From: an uncultured Eubacteriales bacterium
GTDB lineage: Bacteria; Bacillota; Clostridia; Peptostreptococcales; Anaerovoracaceae
Assembly (NCBI GenBank): GCA_900542295.1
Contig: UQNJ01000003.1
Span: 1-64,000, forward strand
Reading direction: 5' to 3'
DNA: 64,000 bases
The notes beneath the pieces were generated by a model that made no database searches, had not been told where the DNA came from, and was given only the letters and a program-made list of their open reading frames with translations. Made by a program: the position numbers and the translations under genes. This document shows positions 16,948 through 25,638 of the stretch, piece by piece (position 1 is the stretch's first letter; every line of letters starts with the position of its first letter).

Positions 16948-17658
16948 ATGGTACAGAAATTATCGGTGCTTATTATTGAAGATGAAAAAAATATATGCGA
17001 TTTTGTTGCGAAAACTCTCAGGGCGGAGGATTATAAGGTGGTTTCCGCACAGACGGGGAGAGAAGGACTTGCTATAATGACATCTGCTTTACCGGATTTG
17101 GTCCTTTTGGATTTGGGGCTGCCAGATATGGACGGAATAGACATAATAAAACAGACAAGAATATGGTCAAGCCTGCCTATAATAGTAATTTCGGCAAGAG
17201 TTCAGGAAAAGGAAAAGGTTGCAGCTCTTGATGCCGGAGCTGACGATTATATAACTAAACCCTTCGGAACGGAAGAACTTATGGCGAGGATAAGAACTGC
17301 TATAAGACATAGCAACAAGATAGTTGACGATAGAGTTAACAGCACCAGACCTTACTCGGCAAAGGACCTTACGGTTGACTTTAATAAACGCCTTGTTACA
17401 GTAGCAGGAAATGAGATTCACCTGACAAGGGTTGAATATAAAATAGTAAGTATGCTTGCTCAGAATTCGGGAAAGGTAATAACATACTCATCCTTGATAG
17501 AACAGGTCTGGGGTCCTTATGCGGATGACAATAACAGGATTTTAAGAGTTAATATGGCTAATATACGGCGAAAAATAGAGAAAAATCCCGGTGAGCCGGA
17601 GTATATTTTTACGGAACTTGGTGTGGGATACAGAATGATTGAAGATGAAAATATTTAA
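16948..17658 (+). CDS. response regulator, OmpR/KdpE family
   Basis: A 236-residue two-domain regulator. The receiver domain has the acidic pair EDE (11-13), the phosphorylation site LLDLGLPD (Asp55), the switch Ser in VISAR and the Lys in TKPFGTEEL. The C-terminal winged helix shows LTRVEYKIVSMLAQNSGKVI and RILRVNMANIRRKIE, the DNA-recognition part. It pairs with the kinase just upstream, sharing the transcript (GGAGG at the end of the kinase gene). KdpE-like by overall sequence, but the potassium-transport operon is absent here. Confidence 0.92.
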   Translation: MVQKLSVLIIEDEKNICDFVAKTLRAEDYKVVSAQTGREGLAIMTSALPDLVLLDLGLPDMDGIDIIKQTRIWSSLPIIVISARVQEKEKVAALDAGADDYITKPFGTEELMARIRTAIRHSNKIVDDRVNSTRPYSAKDLTVDFNKRLVTVAGNEIHLTRVEYKIVSMLAQNSGKVITYSSLIEQVWGPYADDNNRILRVNMANIRRKIEKNPGEPEYIFTELGVGYRMIEDENI

Positions 17659-17692
17659 TAATCATATATCGGTTCAGACATGAAATAATATG

Positions 17693-17725
17693 ATGGAGTT
17701 CTATCTAATATAGGCTCCATTTTTG
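17693..17725 (+). terminator. intrinsic terminator
   Basis: ATGGAG (17693-17698) with CTCCAT (17715-17720), continued inward by CTAT/ATAG, followed by TTTTG. It ends the two-component operon. Downstream, an extended -10 (TGATACAAT, 17768-17776) is a candidate promoter for the MBOAT gene, with a weak -35. Confidence 0.75.
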
Positions 17726-17843
17726 TTTGAAAAAATAAAAATAATACTATATTAGCGTATGAATTTATGATACAATTAAGAGGCTGATTTAGCGGTGGTA
17801 TTTTAGAGATTATTGAGATGACGGTTAGGAGTTTTGTTGCTAT

Positions 17844-19262
17844 ATGGCATTTAGTAGTATAAATTTTATTTTTATTTTTTTACCGATATTTTTGGCTGTA
17901 TATTTTGTTTTGCCAAGAGTATGGAGAAATCTTTGGATTTTTGTAGGAAGCATAGGATTTTATGCAGTTGGGTCATGGAAAGAGCCGCAATACATATTGC
18001 TCTTACTTCTTTCCGTAATAGTGAATTTTCTTGTTGGAAAGGCTATAGAACGTGGGAGGACCCAAAAGCGCAGACGGCTGCTTGCGGCAGGAGTTGCATA
18101 TAATATAATATGGCTTTGTGTATTCAAGTATTCCGATTTTATTTTTGAAAATATAAACTTTATTTTCGGGAAACTGGGAGGAGACGGGCAGCTGCTTGAA
18201 CCTTGGAATTTGCTCCTTCCTTTAGGTATAAGCTTTTACACTTTTCAGAGCATATCATATCTTATAGATGTATATAGGCGTGATGTAGAGGCTGAAAGGT
18301 CTTTTGCCGATTTCGGAGCATATCTGACAATGTTTCCGAAACTGACGATGGGACCTATAGCAAGATATAAGGATATGCGCAAAGAAATTAAAAAAAGAAC
18401 CCTTTCAATGGAAAATTTTGATCAGGGTCTCAAATATTTTGCTCTCGGACTTGGCTTTAAAGTTCTGCTTGCCAATAGAATAGGAAGCTGTTGGAGTGAT
18501 ATACAGGCTGTCGGTTTTGAAAGCATTTCCGCACCTGTAGCATGGATGGGAATTTTTGCATACAGCTTCCAGTTGTATTTTGACTTTTACGGCTATTCAA
18601 TGATGGCGGTTGGCCTTGGCAAAATGCTGGGCTTTAATACGATACCTATAAACTTCGAGCACCCATATGAATCTCTGTCGATGACGGAATTTTGGAGAAG
18701 ATGGCACATGACACTGGGCAGCTGGTTCAGAGATTATGTATATATACCTCTGGGAGGCAACAGACGATCTGTGCCGAAGGTATATTTTAATCTTTTCGTA
18801 GTATGGCTTCTTACGGGTTTTTGGCACGGAGCAGGATGGAACTTTATAATATGGGGAATGTTCTTGTTTATAATTATCGCTATAGAAAAGTCCGGACTGA
18901 AAAATATACTTGACAGAGTCAGACCGCTGGGACACTTTTACATGTTGCTGCTGATTCCATTATCGTGGATGATATTTGCAATAACTGATATCGGACAGCT
19001 TGGAATATATATAGAGAGATTGTTCGACTTTGCAGGAACTAAAAGTGACACTGTCTTCCAAGGAGATTTTACAAAGTTCCTGGACATGTACGGAGTGCTC
19101 ATGGCAATATGTTTGGTTATGAGTACATCTTTACCTGAGAAACTGTTTAGCTTTATAAAAGATAAGTTAGCAGGATCTGTGATTTTGTTTGTAGTATTTT
19201 GGGTTTCGGTATATTTGCTTTATATAGGCTTGGACGATCCGTTCTTGTATTTTAGATTTTAA
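17844..19262 (+). CDS. MBOAT-family O-acyltransferase (AlgI/DltB/PatB-like)
   Basis: A membrane acyltransferase with about ten hydrophobic segments. It passes acyl groups across the membrane for O-acetylation of extracellular polymers. The family boxes are clear: MTEFWRRWHMTLGSWFRDY, then VYIPLGG and LLTGFWHGAGWNFIIWG with the conserved His. The length of 472 residues fits AlgI/PatB. The downstream gene encodes an anchored SGNH hydrolase, the usual partner that completes transfer on the outer face. AGGAG lies 12 bases before the ATG, a bit far. The target polymer (wall glycan, teichoic acid or exopolysaccharide) cannot be told. Confidence 0.92.
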   Translation: MAFSSINFIFIFLPIFLAVYFVLPRVWRNLWIFVGSIGFYAVGSWKEPQYILLLLLSVIVNFLVGKAIERGRTQKRRRLLAAGVAYNIIWLCVFKYSDFIFENINFIFGKLGGDGQLLEPWNLLLPLGISFYTFQSISYLIDVYRRDVEAERSFADFGAYLTMFPKLTMGPIARYKDMRKEIKKRTLSMENFDQGLKYFALGLGFKVLLANRIGSCWSDIQAVGFESISAPVAWMGIFAYSFQLYFDFYGYSMMAVGLGKMLGFNTIPINFEHPYESLSMTEFWRRWHMTLGSWFRDYVYIPLGGNRRSVPKVYFNLFVVWLLTGFWHGAGWNFIIWGMFLFIIIAIEKSGLKNILDRVRPLGHFYMLLLIPLSWMIFAITDIGQLGIYIERLFDFAGTKSDTVFQGDFTKFLDMYGVLMAICLVMSTSLPEKLFSFIKDKLAGSVILFVVFWVSVYLLYIGLDDPFLYFRF

Positions 19263-19277
19263 GTTTTAAGGGGACAT

Positions 19278-20081
19278 ATGAAAGATATTATAAAATATTC
19301 ATTTTCAATTTTAATAATGATTTCTTGCCTTATATTATTTACTATAACGGCATTTAAAACAATAGTATTCGGGGACATTTCAGGAAAAGATGACAAAAAC
19401 GAACCTGCACAGCAGGAGCATGTTGAAGAAGCCGAAGAAAATGAAAAGGATGACAAACAGGCTGAGCCGGAAACGGTAAAACCTGAGGATGCACCTTTTA
19501 CCTCTGCAGAGGCTTCATATCTTAATGATGCTTTATTTATAGGAGATTCCAGAACAATGGGTCTTAAAGAATACGGACAGATGGAAGGTGCGGAGTTCTT
19601 TGCCGATACAGGCATGAGTGTGTATAATGTCAGAGAAAAGGTTATAAATGTACCCGGCGCAGGTGATGTTAATCTTGAACAACTTCTTTCCTCCAAACAA
19701 TATGCAAAGATATATCTTATGCTTGGAATAAATGAACTGGGATATAATCGTGACAATACGGTGCAGAAATATAAAGAACTGGTAGAATATATAAGAACCA
19801 AGGCTCCGGATTCATTGCTGTTTATACAGGCAAATCTTCATGTTTCTGCGGCTCGTTCCGACAATGACGAAATATTCAATAACAATAACATAAATGAATT
19901 TAATTCAAGAATATCGGAGTTAATAGACAATAAGAAAACCTTTTATATAGATGCCAATGAAATATTTGACGATGAAAACGGAAATTTAGGTGCTGAATAT
20001 ACAAGTGATAACACTCATGTTTTGGGCAAATATTATGTCAACTGGAAAGATTGGATTTTGACAAAAGCAATAGAAAACTAA
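19278..20081 (+). CDS. membrane-anchored SGNH/GDSL hydrolase, partner of the MBOAT enzyme
   Basis: An N-terminal membrane segment (residues 7-28) is followed by an acidic low-complexity linker (about residues 35-70) and an extracellular SGNH domain. Block I is ALFIGDSRTMG (nucleophile Ser), block III LGINELG (Asn), block V DNTHVLGKYY (Asp and His). The length of 267 residues suits small surface SGNH proteins. It begins 15 bases after the MBOAT stop, so the pair forms an operon. Known MBOAT/SGNH pairs O-acetylate peptidoglycan or exopolysaccharide; the same is inferred here. Confidence 0.88.
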   Translation: MKDIIKYSFSILIMISCLILFTITAFKTIVFGDISGKDDKNEPAQQEHVEEAEENEKDDKQAEPETVKPEDAPFTSAEASYLNDALFIGDSRTMGLKEYGQMEGAEFFADTGMSVYNVREKVINVPGAGDVNLEQLLSSKQYAKIYLMLGINELGYNRDNTVQKYKELVEYIRTKAPDSLLFIQANLHVSAARSDNDEIFNNNNINEFNSRISELIDNKKTFYIDANEIFDDENGNLGAEYTSDNTHVLGKYYVNWKDWILTKAIEN

Positions 20082-20145
20082 TGCAGGTTAAGGGAAACCG
20101 TCTGCAAACTGAGTTGCCTTGCGGCAAAGTAAATAGGAGGTAAAA

Positions 20146-20682
20146 ATGAAAAAACTGCTTATTGTTGTTGATTACCAGAATGATTTTGTTACGGGATCTT
20201 TGGGATTTGAAGGGGCGACAGCTCTTGAAGAACCTATAGCGGCAAAGATTGAAGAGTATCGTGGTTTTGGTGAAAACGGACAGGTAATATTCACAATGGA
20301 TACTCACGATCGTCATTATATGGAAACTCAGGAGGGGGTGCACCTGCCTGTTGAGCATTGTCTGGAAGGAACAGACGGCTGGCAGCTTTACGGGAAAATT
20401 GCAAAGATGAAGCAGGCACATGACCTTGTATTTTCAAAACCTACATTCGGCTCATATGAGCTGGGAGAATACCTGCACAATCATGCTGACGAATATGAGA
20501 GTGTAGAATTCGCAGGGGTAGTTACAAACATATGCGTAATTTCCAATATAGCGGTTACTAAAGCGGCCATGCCGAATGTACCTATTTTATTGGATGCATC
20601 ATGCGTAGGAAGCAATGATCCTAAGCTTCAGGAAGCAGCTTTTGAAGTAATGGAATCTATACATGTAGAAATAAAGAGGTAA
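20146..20682 (+). CDS. cysteine hydrolase, nicotinamidase/isochorismatase family
   Basis: The 178-residue protein has the catalytic triad of the family: Asp9 in VVDYQNDF, Lys98 in SKPTFGS and Cys130 in VVTNICVISN. MDTHDRHYMET resembles the metal-ligand region of nicotinamidases (Asp-x-His). Nicotinamidase (nicotinamide to nicotinate, NAD salvage) is the most likely activity; other amidases of this fold are possible. AGGAGG precedes the ATG. The PLP enzyme gene follows after two bases, so they are co-transcribed. I see no reason for pairing these two from known pathways. Confidence 0.85.
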   Translation: MKKLLIVVDYQNDFVTGSLGFEGATALEEPIAAKIEEYRGFGENGQVIFTMDTHDRHYMETQEGVHLPVEHCLEGTDGWQLYGKIAKMKQAHDLVFSKPTFGSYELGEYLHNHADEYESVEFAGVVTNICVISNIAVTKAAMPNVPILLDASCVGSNDPKLQEAAFEVMESIHVEIKR

Positions 20683-20684
20683 TT

Positions 20685-21713
20685 ATGGCTTATTTAAACA
20701 ATGCCGCAACCACGGCAGTAAAACCTGAAACCGTTAAAAATGCAGCTCCTGCAACGGCAGAAACGGCAGGAGCAAAGATAGCCAAACTGCTCGGGTGTAA
20801 GGGAGAGATAATTTTTACCAACGGAGGTAAGCAGGCGATCGGCTGTGCAATAAGAGGGCTGATACAACCGGGAGATCATATAATATCAACCGATTCAGAA
20901 TACGGAGCTGTGCTGGATGTTTTAGACGAGCTTGAAAACGAAGGCTGCAAAACAACGTATATACCGGTTAATGAATACGGCAGTCTGAAATACGAATTGA
21001 TAGAAAAGGCGATTACCCCGGAGACGACTGCAATTGTATGCAGCCACGGGTCCAATGTTACAGGTAATATAACAGATATGGAAAAGGTTGGAGCGATAGC
21101 GAGAAGAAATCATCTCAAGCTTATCGTGGATGGCTGCCAGACGGTTGGAGCCACGGCAATAAACTTGGATGATATGCAGATAGACGCTTTTTGCTTTACA
21201 GGACATAAGAAGCTTATGGGGCCTTACGGAATAGGCGGAATATGCCTTAGAAAAGGTGTAACTCTGAATGAAGAAGCTCTTGCAGAAATAGAAACTCCTG
21301 ATGAAAACAAGTTGGGAGGGCTTTGTGCAGCGGTGGACTTTATCCTGGAAAAGGGTATCTACGGAATAAGTATATTCCCTCACAGGCTTGCGAAAAGATT
21401 CTTTGAATCCGTAAGCTCTATGAAGAATGTTACGGTGTATGGCGATTTCGGAACAAACACAAGAATACCTACCGTATCCATAAGTGTTAAAGGATTTACA
21501 GCGGAAGAAGTTAAAAACTTCATGAGAAAAAATGGTATTGCCGTAAAAAGCAGTGATTTCAATGCACCTCGTCTTATGAAATCGCTTGGAAGGGAAGGAG
21601 AGAGTCTTGTTAGATTCAGCTTCGGATACTTTAATACAAGAATGGAAGTAAATGACGCCATATGGGTGCTTATGGACATGCAGGGTCTTGATGATCTTTA
21701 TCTGCTTGCATAA
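20685..21713 (+). CDS. class-V aminotransferase fold PLP enzyme, shortened N-terminal region
   Basis: A cysteine-desulfurase/selenocysteine-lyase-like protein. Visible are the start YLNNAATTAVKP, SHGSNVTGNI, IVDGCQTVGA (Asp and Gln that hold PLP) and CFTGHKKLMGPYG (PLP Lys). Family members normally have about 60 residues between the NNAAT start and the IIFTNG strand; here the segment with the usual Gly/Pro/Ser-His substrate loop is about 25 residues shorter (AAPATAETAGAKIAKLLG joins directly). The rest is intact over 342 residues, and codon use is normal. It may be a genuine variant or have lost activity. It is translated from AGAGGT right after the nicotinamidase-like gene. Confidence 0.82.
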   Translation: MAYLNNAATTAVKPETVKNAAPATAETAGAKIAKLLGCKGEIIFTNGGKQAIGCAIRGLIQPGDHIISTDSEYGAVLDVLDELENEGCKTTYIPVNEYGSLKYELIEKAITPETTAIVCSHGSNVTGNITDMEKVGAIARRNHLKLIVDGCQTVGATAINLDDMQIDAFCFTGHKKLMGPYGIGGICLRKGVTLNEEALAEIETPDENKLGGLCAAVDFILEKGIYGISIFPHRLAKRFFESVSSMKNVTVYGDFGTNTRIPTVSISVKGFTAEEVKNFMRKNGIAVKSSDFNAPRLMKSLGREGESLVRFSFGYFNTRMEVNDAIWVLMDMQGLDDLYLLA

Positions 21714-21734
21714 AATTAAATGGACCAAATAAAT

Positions 21735-21782
21735 ACTGCCCTCAAAGATCCTAATAAATACGGACCTTCAGGGCAGTTTTTT
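21735..21782. terminator. terminator between convergent genes
   Basis: ACTGCCCT (21735-21742) pairs with AGGGCAGT (21770-21777), followed by TTTTTT. The 27-base loop can pair weakly. It ends the plus-strand PLP gene and lies against the stop of the minus-strand synthetase gene. Confidence 0.75.
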
Positions 21783-22422
21783 AATTCATGCTGTTTATTT
21801 CATCAAACAGACCTTGCATTCGCTTATCAAGCTTTGCGCTTACTTCTGCACATGCCTTAAGTTCTACATTTATTTTGTTGGCGAATTCCTTACCTTTTTT
21901 GTATCTCAGCTGATGCTCCAGGCTGGCCCAGAAATCCATCGCCACAGTTCTTATCTGCACTTCTACCGGTACATTTTCACAGCCGTTCAATAAAAATACA
22001 GGTACAGAAAGGACAAGGTGAAGGCTTCTGTAGCCGTTTTCCTTTGGATTCTCTATGTAGTCTTTTTTCCCTATAAGTGCTATATCATTCTGCTCTATCA
22101 GCATATCAGCTATGGCATATACATCATCTATAAAATTGCATACCACCCTTATGCCGGCTATATCCATTATATTTTCTCTGGCGGATTCTATTGATACTTC
22201 TTTGCCGTAGCGTATGAGCTTTTCTTCGATGCTTTCCGGAGATTTAAGGCGTCTCTCCATATGATGTATTGGATTGTAGTCGTGGCGAACAGCAAAGTCT
22301 TCACTCAAAATTTCAATCTTAGTTCTAACTTCTTTTATGGCAGCTCTGTATGCATGCCTGAAAGTTTCAAAGCCTTGACTTTCTGCAAGGTGCTTTAAGT
22401 CTGACACCGAATATACCCCCAA
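21781..22422 (-). CDS. small alarmone synthetase (GTP pyrophosphokinase, RelQ/YjbM type)
   Basis: A single-domain (p)ppGpp synthetase without the hydrolase, TGS or ACT domains of Rel. Motifs: MDIAGIRVVCNFIDDVY, KKDYIENPKENGYRSLHLV (GTP and ATP binding) and VEVQIRTVAMDFWASLEHQLRYK (the catalytic Glu and Gln). The 213-residue length fits RelQ-type enzymes that make alarmone under envelope stress. The outermost start is TTG 22422 without a ribosome site; the GTG at 22407, eight bases after GGGGG, is at least as likely. It faces away from the aldo/keto reductase gene, and promoters of the two overlap. Confidence 0.92.
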   Translation of the reverse strand: MGVYSVSDLKHLAESQGFETFRHAYRAAIKEVRTKIEILSEDFAVRHDYNPIHHMERRLKSPESIEEKLIRYGKEVSIESARENIMDIAGIRVVCNFIDDVYAIADMLIEQNDIALIGKKDYIENPKENGYRSLHLVLSVPVFLLNGCENVPVEVQIRTVAMDFWASLEHQLRYKKGKEFANKINVELKACAEVSAKLDKRMQGLFDEINSMN

Positions 22423-22429
22423 ATGGTTA

Positions 22430-22458
22430 TTTACATAGTCATTATACTCGATTATAAT
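22430..22458 (+). promoter_or_regulatory. promoter of the aldo/keto reductase gene
   Basis: -35 TTTACA (22430-22435), 17-nt spacer, -10 TATAAT (22453-22458). On the other strand, TATAAT at 22446-22441 is a candidate -10 for the alarmone synthetase, with a poor -35. Confidence 0.65.
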
Positions 22459-22479
22459 TTAAAAAGAAAGGATTTTCAC

Positions 22480-23433
22480 ATGAAAAACACATTACTTGGA
22501 AATACAGGATTATCAGTAAGCAAAATAGGTATGGGAGTTCTTCCTATAGGTCCAAATCAGAGGAATCTTCCTATTGAAAAGGGAGCAGAGATAATAGAAT
22601 ATGCTTTGGAAAACGGAATAAATTTTTTTGATACGGCTCAGTATTACAAGACATATCCTTATCTGAAAAGGGCATTTTCTCTTAGCGGAAAACAGCCTGT
22701 AATATGCTCAAAAAGCTTGTGTACTGATTATAGGTCTATGGAGGCTGCGGTAGAAGAAGCAAGAAAAGCAATTGACAGAGATGTTATAGATATATTTTTG
22801 CTTCATGAGGTCAGAACCGGGCAGTTTGCCGATAGACAGGGTGCATGGGAGTATCTTAACTATGCAAAGGATAAAGGTCTCGTCAGGGCTATCGGAGTAT
22901 CGACTCATAACATAGATGTTGCAGAAGAAATGAGCAAAGAAGCGCAGTGCGATGTGGTTTTCCCCCTGATAAACTATGCGGGCTTGGGAGTGCGAAAAGG
23001 GTTTGAAGCAGGAAGCGCAGATGAAATGCTTGCAGCAATCAGAAAGTGCAAGGCGGCAGGAAAGGGCATATTTTCCATGAAAGCGTTCGGAGGAGGAAAT
23101 CTGACCTCTTCATATCAAAAGGCTCTAAAGTATGTACTTTCAATAGATGATATTTCTTCTGTAATGATAGGATTTTCATCCTTAAAAGAAATAGATGATG
23201 CAATAAATTATTTTGAAGGTCTGATGGCACCTGATTACAATCCCGATATATCTTCAAAAAAAATGTGGATAGAAGAGAGTGACTGTGAAGGCTGCGGAAG
23301 CTGTCTCAAAGCTTGTCAGTCTCAGGCAGTATATTATAACGAAAGAGGTCTTGCACAGATAGATGAAAAACTGTGCCTGACATGCGGATACTGTGCGGCG
23401 GCATGTCCGGTCAGAGCTATAATAATGATTTAG
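22480..23433 (+). CDS. aldo/keto reductase with C-terminal 2[4Fe-4S] ferredoxin domain
   Basis: The first 250 residues are an aldo/keto reductase barrel: KIGMGVLPIGPNQ, FFDTAQYYKTYPYLKRAF (catalytic Asp and Tyr) and IDIFLLHEV. The last 55 residues add two iron-sulfur motifs, CEGCGSCLKAC and CLTCGYCAAACP. Such fusions are frequent in Clostridia and probably accept electrons from ferredoxin; the substrate is unknown. I start it at the ATG 22480 with AAAGGA seven bases upstream; the frame extends to 22423 but that part overlaps the promoter. It is a single gene between the divergent alarmone synthetase and the lysozyme gene. Confidence 0.9.
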   Translation: MKNTLLGNTGLSVSKIGMGVLPIGPNQRNLPIEKGAEIIEYALENGINFFDTAQYYKTYPYLKRAFSLSGKQPVICSKSLCTDYRSMEAAVEEARKAIDRDVIDIFLLHEVRTGQFADRQGAWEYLNYAKDKGLVRAIGVSTHNIDVAEEMSKEAQCDVVFPLINYAGLGVRKGFEAGSADEMLAAIRKCKAAGKGIFSMKAFGGGNLTSSYQKALKYVLSIDDISSVMIGFSSLKEIDDAINYFEGLMAPDYNPDISSKKMWIEESDCEGCGSCLKACQSQAVYYNERGLAQIDEKLCLTCGYCAAACPVRAIIMI

Positions 23434-23523
23434 AAAAGGAAACAGCAACTGAAAGAATTCTGAAAGAGAACTTGCCCTATATTGTGAAGAACGATAAAAT
23501 ATAATTTCGGGAGGTTATTCTTT

Positions 23524-25638
23524 ATGAACAGGAAGGTTTTAGCTCTTTTAGTTCTGTTTGTTTTGACGGCCGGCTCTTTGGTACAAGCATGTGGAGCGTC
23601 GACAGATTCAAAATATACAGGAGCTACATATGAGCACAATAAAAAATTTGAAAATGCAGATGTCATAAACGGCATAGATGTTTCTCAATATCAGAATGAA
23701 ATAGATTGGAACAAGGTAAAAGATGACGGAGTAGAGTTTGCTGTTATAAGGGTAGGCGGCAGAGGATATTCGGAAATGGGAAGAATGTACTTTGACGACT
23801 ATTACAAGAAAAATATAGAAGGTGCGAAAAAGGCAGGCATTGATGTGGGTGTTTATTATTTTTCGCAAGCAAAGACGGAGGCGGAAGCCGTTGAAGAAGC
23901 AGAACACTGTCTATCCCTTTTGGGCGATTATGAAATAGATATGCCTGTTTATATGGATTATGAACATGCAAGTGATCTTTTGAACCCAGGAAGGATTAAA
24001 AACCTTACAAAAGAACAACGCACAAAAAATGTCATGGCATTTTGTGAAAGAATAAAAGAATCAGGTTACGAGGCCGGGTTCTATTCAAATTTGTTATTTC
24101 TCCGAAATTCCGTAGACGGAAAGACCATCGGAGAAAAGTATCATGTTTGGGCAGCACAATATAATAATAAATGCAGTTATGAAAATGACTACGGTATCTG
24201 GCAGTACAGCAGTAAAGGCAAAGTAAACGGAATAAACGGCATAGTAGACTGCAATTTCCAATACAAGCTTGATATAAGCGGTTTTGATGTTCAGCTGTCA
24301 TTCCTTTCATCTGTATATGATGGGGAGGAGAAGAAACCTGAAGTTACGATATCTGATCTCAAGGAAAATGTAGATTTCACATTGGAATATAAAAATAATA
24401 TAAATGCAGGAGAGGCAAGGGTTGCAATAACAGGTAAAGGATTATATAAAGGCAGAAAGGAAATTCCTTTTGATATAGAAGTTGCCGATATCAAAGACAG
24501 AAATGTGACGCTCTCATACAGTGAAATCGAGTATGACGGAAATGCAAAAGAGCCTGAAGTATCAGTTGAGGGACTTGCCTTAGGCAGAGATTTTAACGTT
24601 ACATATTCCGATAATGTCCGGGTAGGCACTGCTGCGGTAACGATTACAGGAACCGGAAATTATAAGGGAGTCATAATAACAAATTTTGTAATTAAAGATA
24701 CTAAAACCGGTGCAGAAGCGTTGTTTAAGGACAGCAACAAAGTAAGAATTTACGGTTCTGACAGATATGAAACAGCTATTAATGCAGCGGAAGCTCTAAA
24801 AATAAGTCTTGGCAGGAACAAGTTTGATTCAGTAATTATAGCTTGCGGCGATGATTATGCCGACGCACTTTCCGGAAGTTATCTGGCATCTGTAAAAAAA
24901 GCGCCGGTACTTCTTGTAAACCGATATAATGAGTTGCGTGTAAAAAATTATATAGAGGGTAACCTTGAAAATGATGGAACAATATATATTTTAGGTGGAG
25001 AAGGTGCCGTATCAAAAGGCTTTGAAGATAGTTTTCTGGAATATAAAACAATCAGACTCGGCGGAAGCACAAGATTTGAAACAAATATAGCTATTCTTGA
25101 AGAAGCAGGAGTTAAAGGGAAAGATTTACTGGTATGCTCTGCCTTTGACTATGCTGACAGCCTGTCATCGTCTTCGGCAGGCAGACCGATTCTTCTTATA
25201 GATGAAAATCTGAACGATATTCAGGAAGCATACTTAAAAGGTGCAGCCGGCGACTCTTCACTTGAAAAATGTTATCTGATAGGTGGAGAGGGAGCGGTAT
25301 CCAAGACTGCCGAGCAGGAATTTAAGGGCATATTTAAGTCAGTTGAAAGACTTGGAGGTCAGAATAGATTCGAGACATCTCTTGCCATTGCAAATGAGTT
25401 TTTTGACAGAGAAAGTAAGGTCGTGACTTTGGCATACGGCTATGATTATCCTGACGGATTGACGGGCGGAGCAGTTGCTGAATCAGTTAATTCTCCTGTA
25501 CTGCTTGTTTCTGAAAAAAATATTTATTATGCAAAAAAATATGTCCGCAGTATTTCTGCGGACAGGGTTGTCGTAATGGGTGGCCATATATTAGTGCCGG
25601 ATGAACAGGTTTACGAGATAATGAATCATACATTGTAA
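23524..25638 (+). CDS. secreted GH25 lysozyme with Ig-like repeats and CWB2 cell-wall-binding repeats
   Basis: A 704-residue exported wall protein. Signal peptide at 1-22; GH25 muramidase domain at about 48-250 with GIDVSQYQNEIDW (Asp52) and PVYMDYEH (Asp145, Glu147). Two tandem Ig-like modules follow (about 255-390), each with YDG..KEPEVS and GTGNYKG-like strands. The last 300 residues hold three CWB2 repeats, each starting with IYGSDRYETA, LGGSTRFETN or LGGQNRFETS, which bind anionic wall polymer in Clostridia. Likely role: wall remodelling or autolysis. GGAGG precedes the ATG. Its end overlaps the end of the convergent AEC gene by 13 bases, with no terminator visible between them. Confidence 0.93.
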   Translation: MNRKVLALLVLFVLTAGSLVQACGASTDSKYTGATYEHNKKFENADVINGIDVSQYQNEIDWNKVKDDGVEFAVIRVGGRGYSEMGRMYFDDYYKKNIEGAKKAGIDVGVYYFSQAKTEAEAVEEAEHCLSLLGDYEIDMPVYMDYEHASDLLNPGRIKNLTKEQRTKNVMAFCERIKESGYEAGFYSNLLFLRNSVDGKTIGEKYHVWAAQYNNKCSYENDYGIWQYSSKGKVNGINGIVDCNFQYKLDISGFDVQLSFLSSVYDGEEKKPEVTISDLKENVDFTLEYKNNINAGEARVAITGKGLYKGRKEIPFDIEVADIKDRNVTLSYSEIEYDGNAKEPEVSVEGLALGRDFNVTYSDNVRVGTAAVTITGTGNYKGVIITNFVIKDTKTGAEALFKDSNKVRIYGSDRYETAINAAEALKISLGRNKFDSVIIACGDDYADALSGSYLASVKKAPVLLVNRYNELRVKNYIEGNLENDGTIYILGGEGAVSKGFEDSFLEYKTIRLGGSTRFETNIAILEEAGVKGKDLLVCSAFDYADSLSSSSAGRPILLIDENLNDIQEAYLKGAAGDSSLEKCYLIGGEGAVSKTAEQEFKGIFKSVERLGGQNRFETSLAIANEFFDRESKVVTLAYGYDYPDGLTGGAVAESVNSPVLLVSEKNIYYAKKYVRSISADRVVVMGGHILVPDEQVYEIMNHTL

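Noticed and set aside
20097..20127. Small hairpin TTGCC/GGCAA before the nicotinamidase-like gene
   Set aside because: Five base pairs and no T run; not convincing as a terminator or riboswitch.
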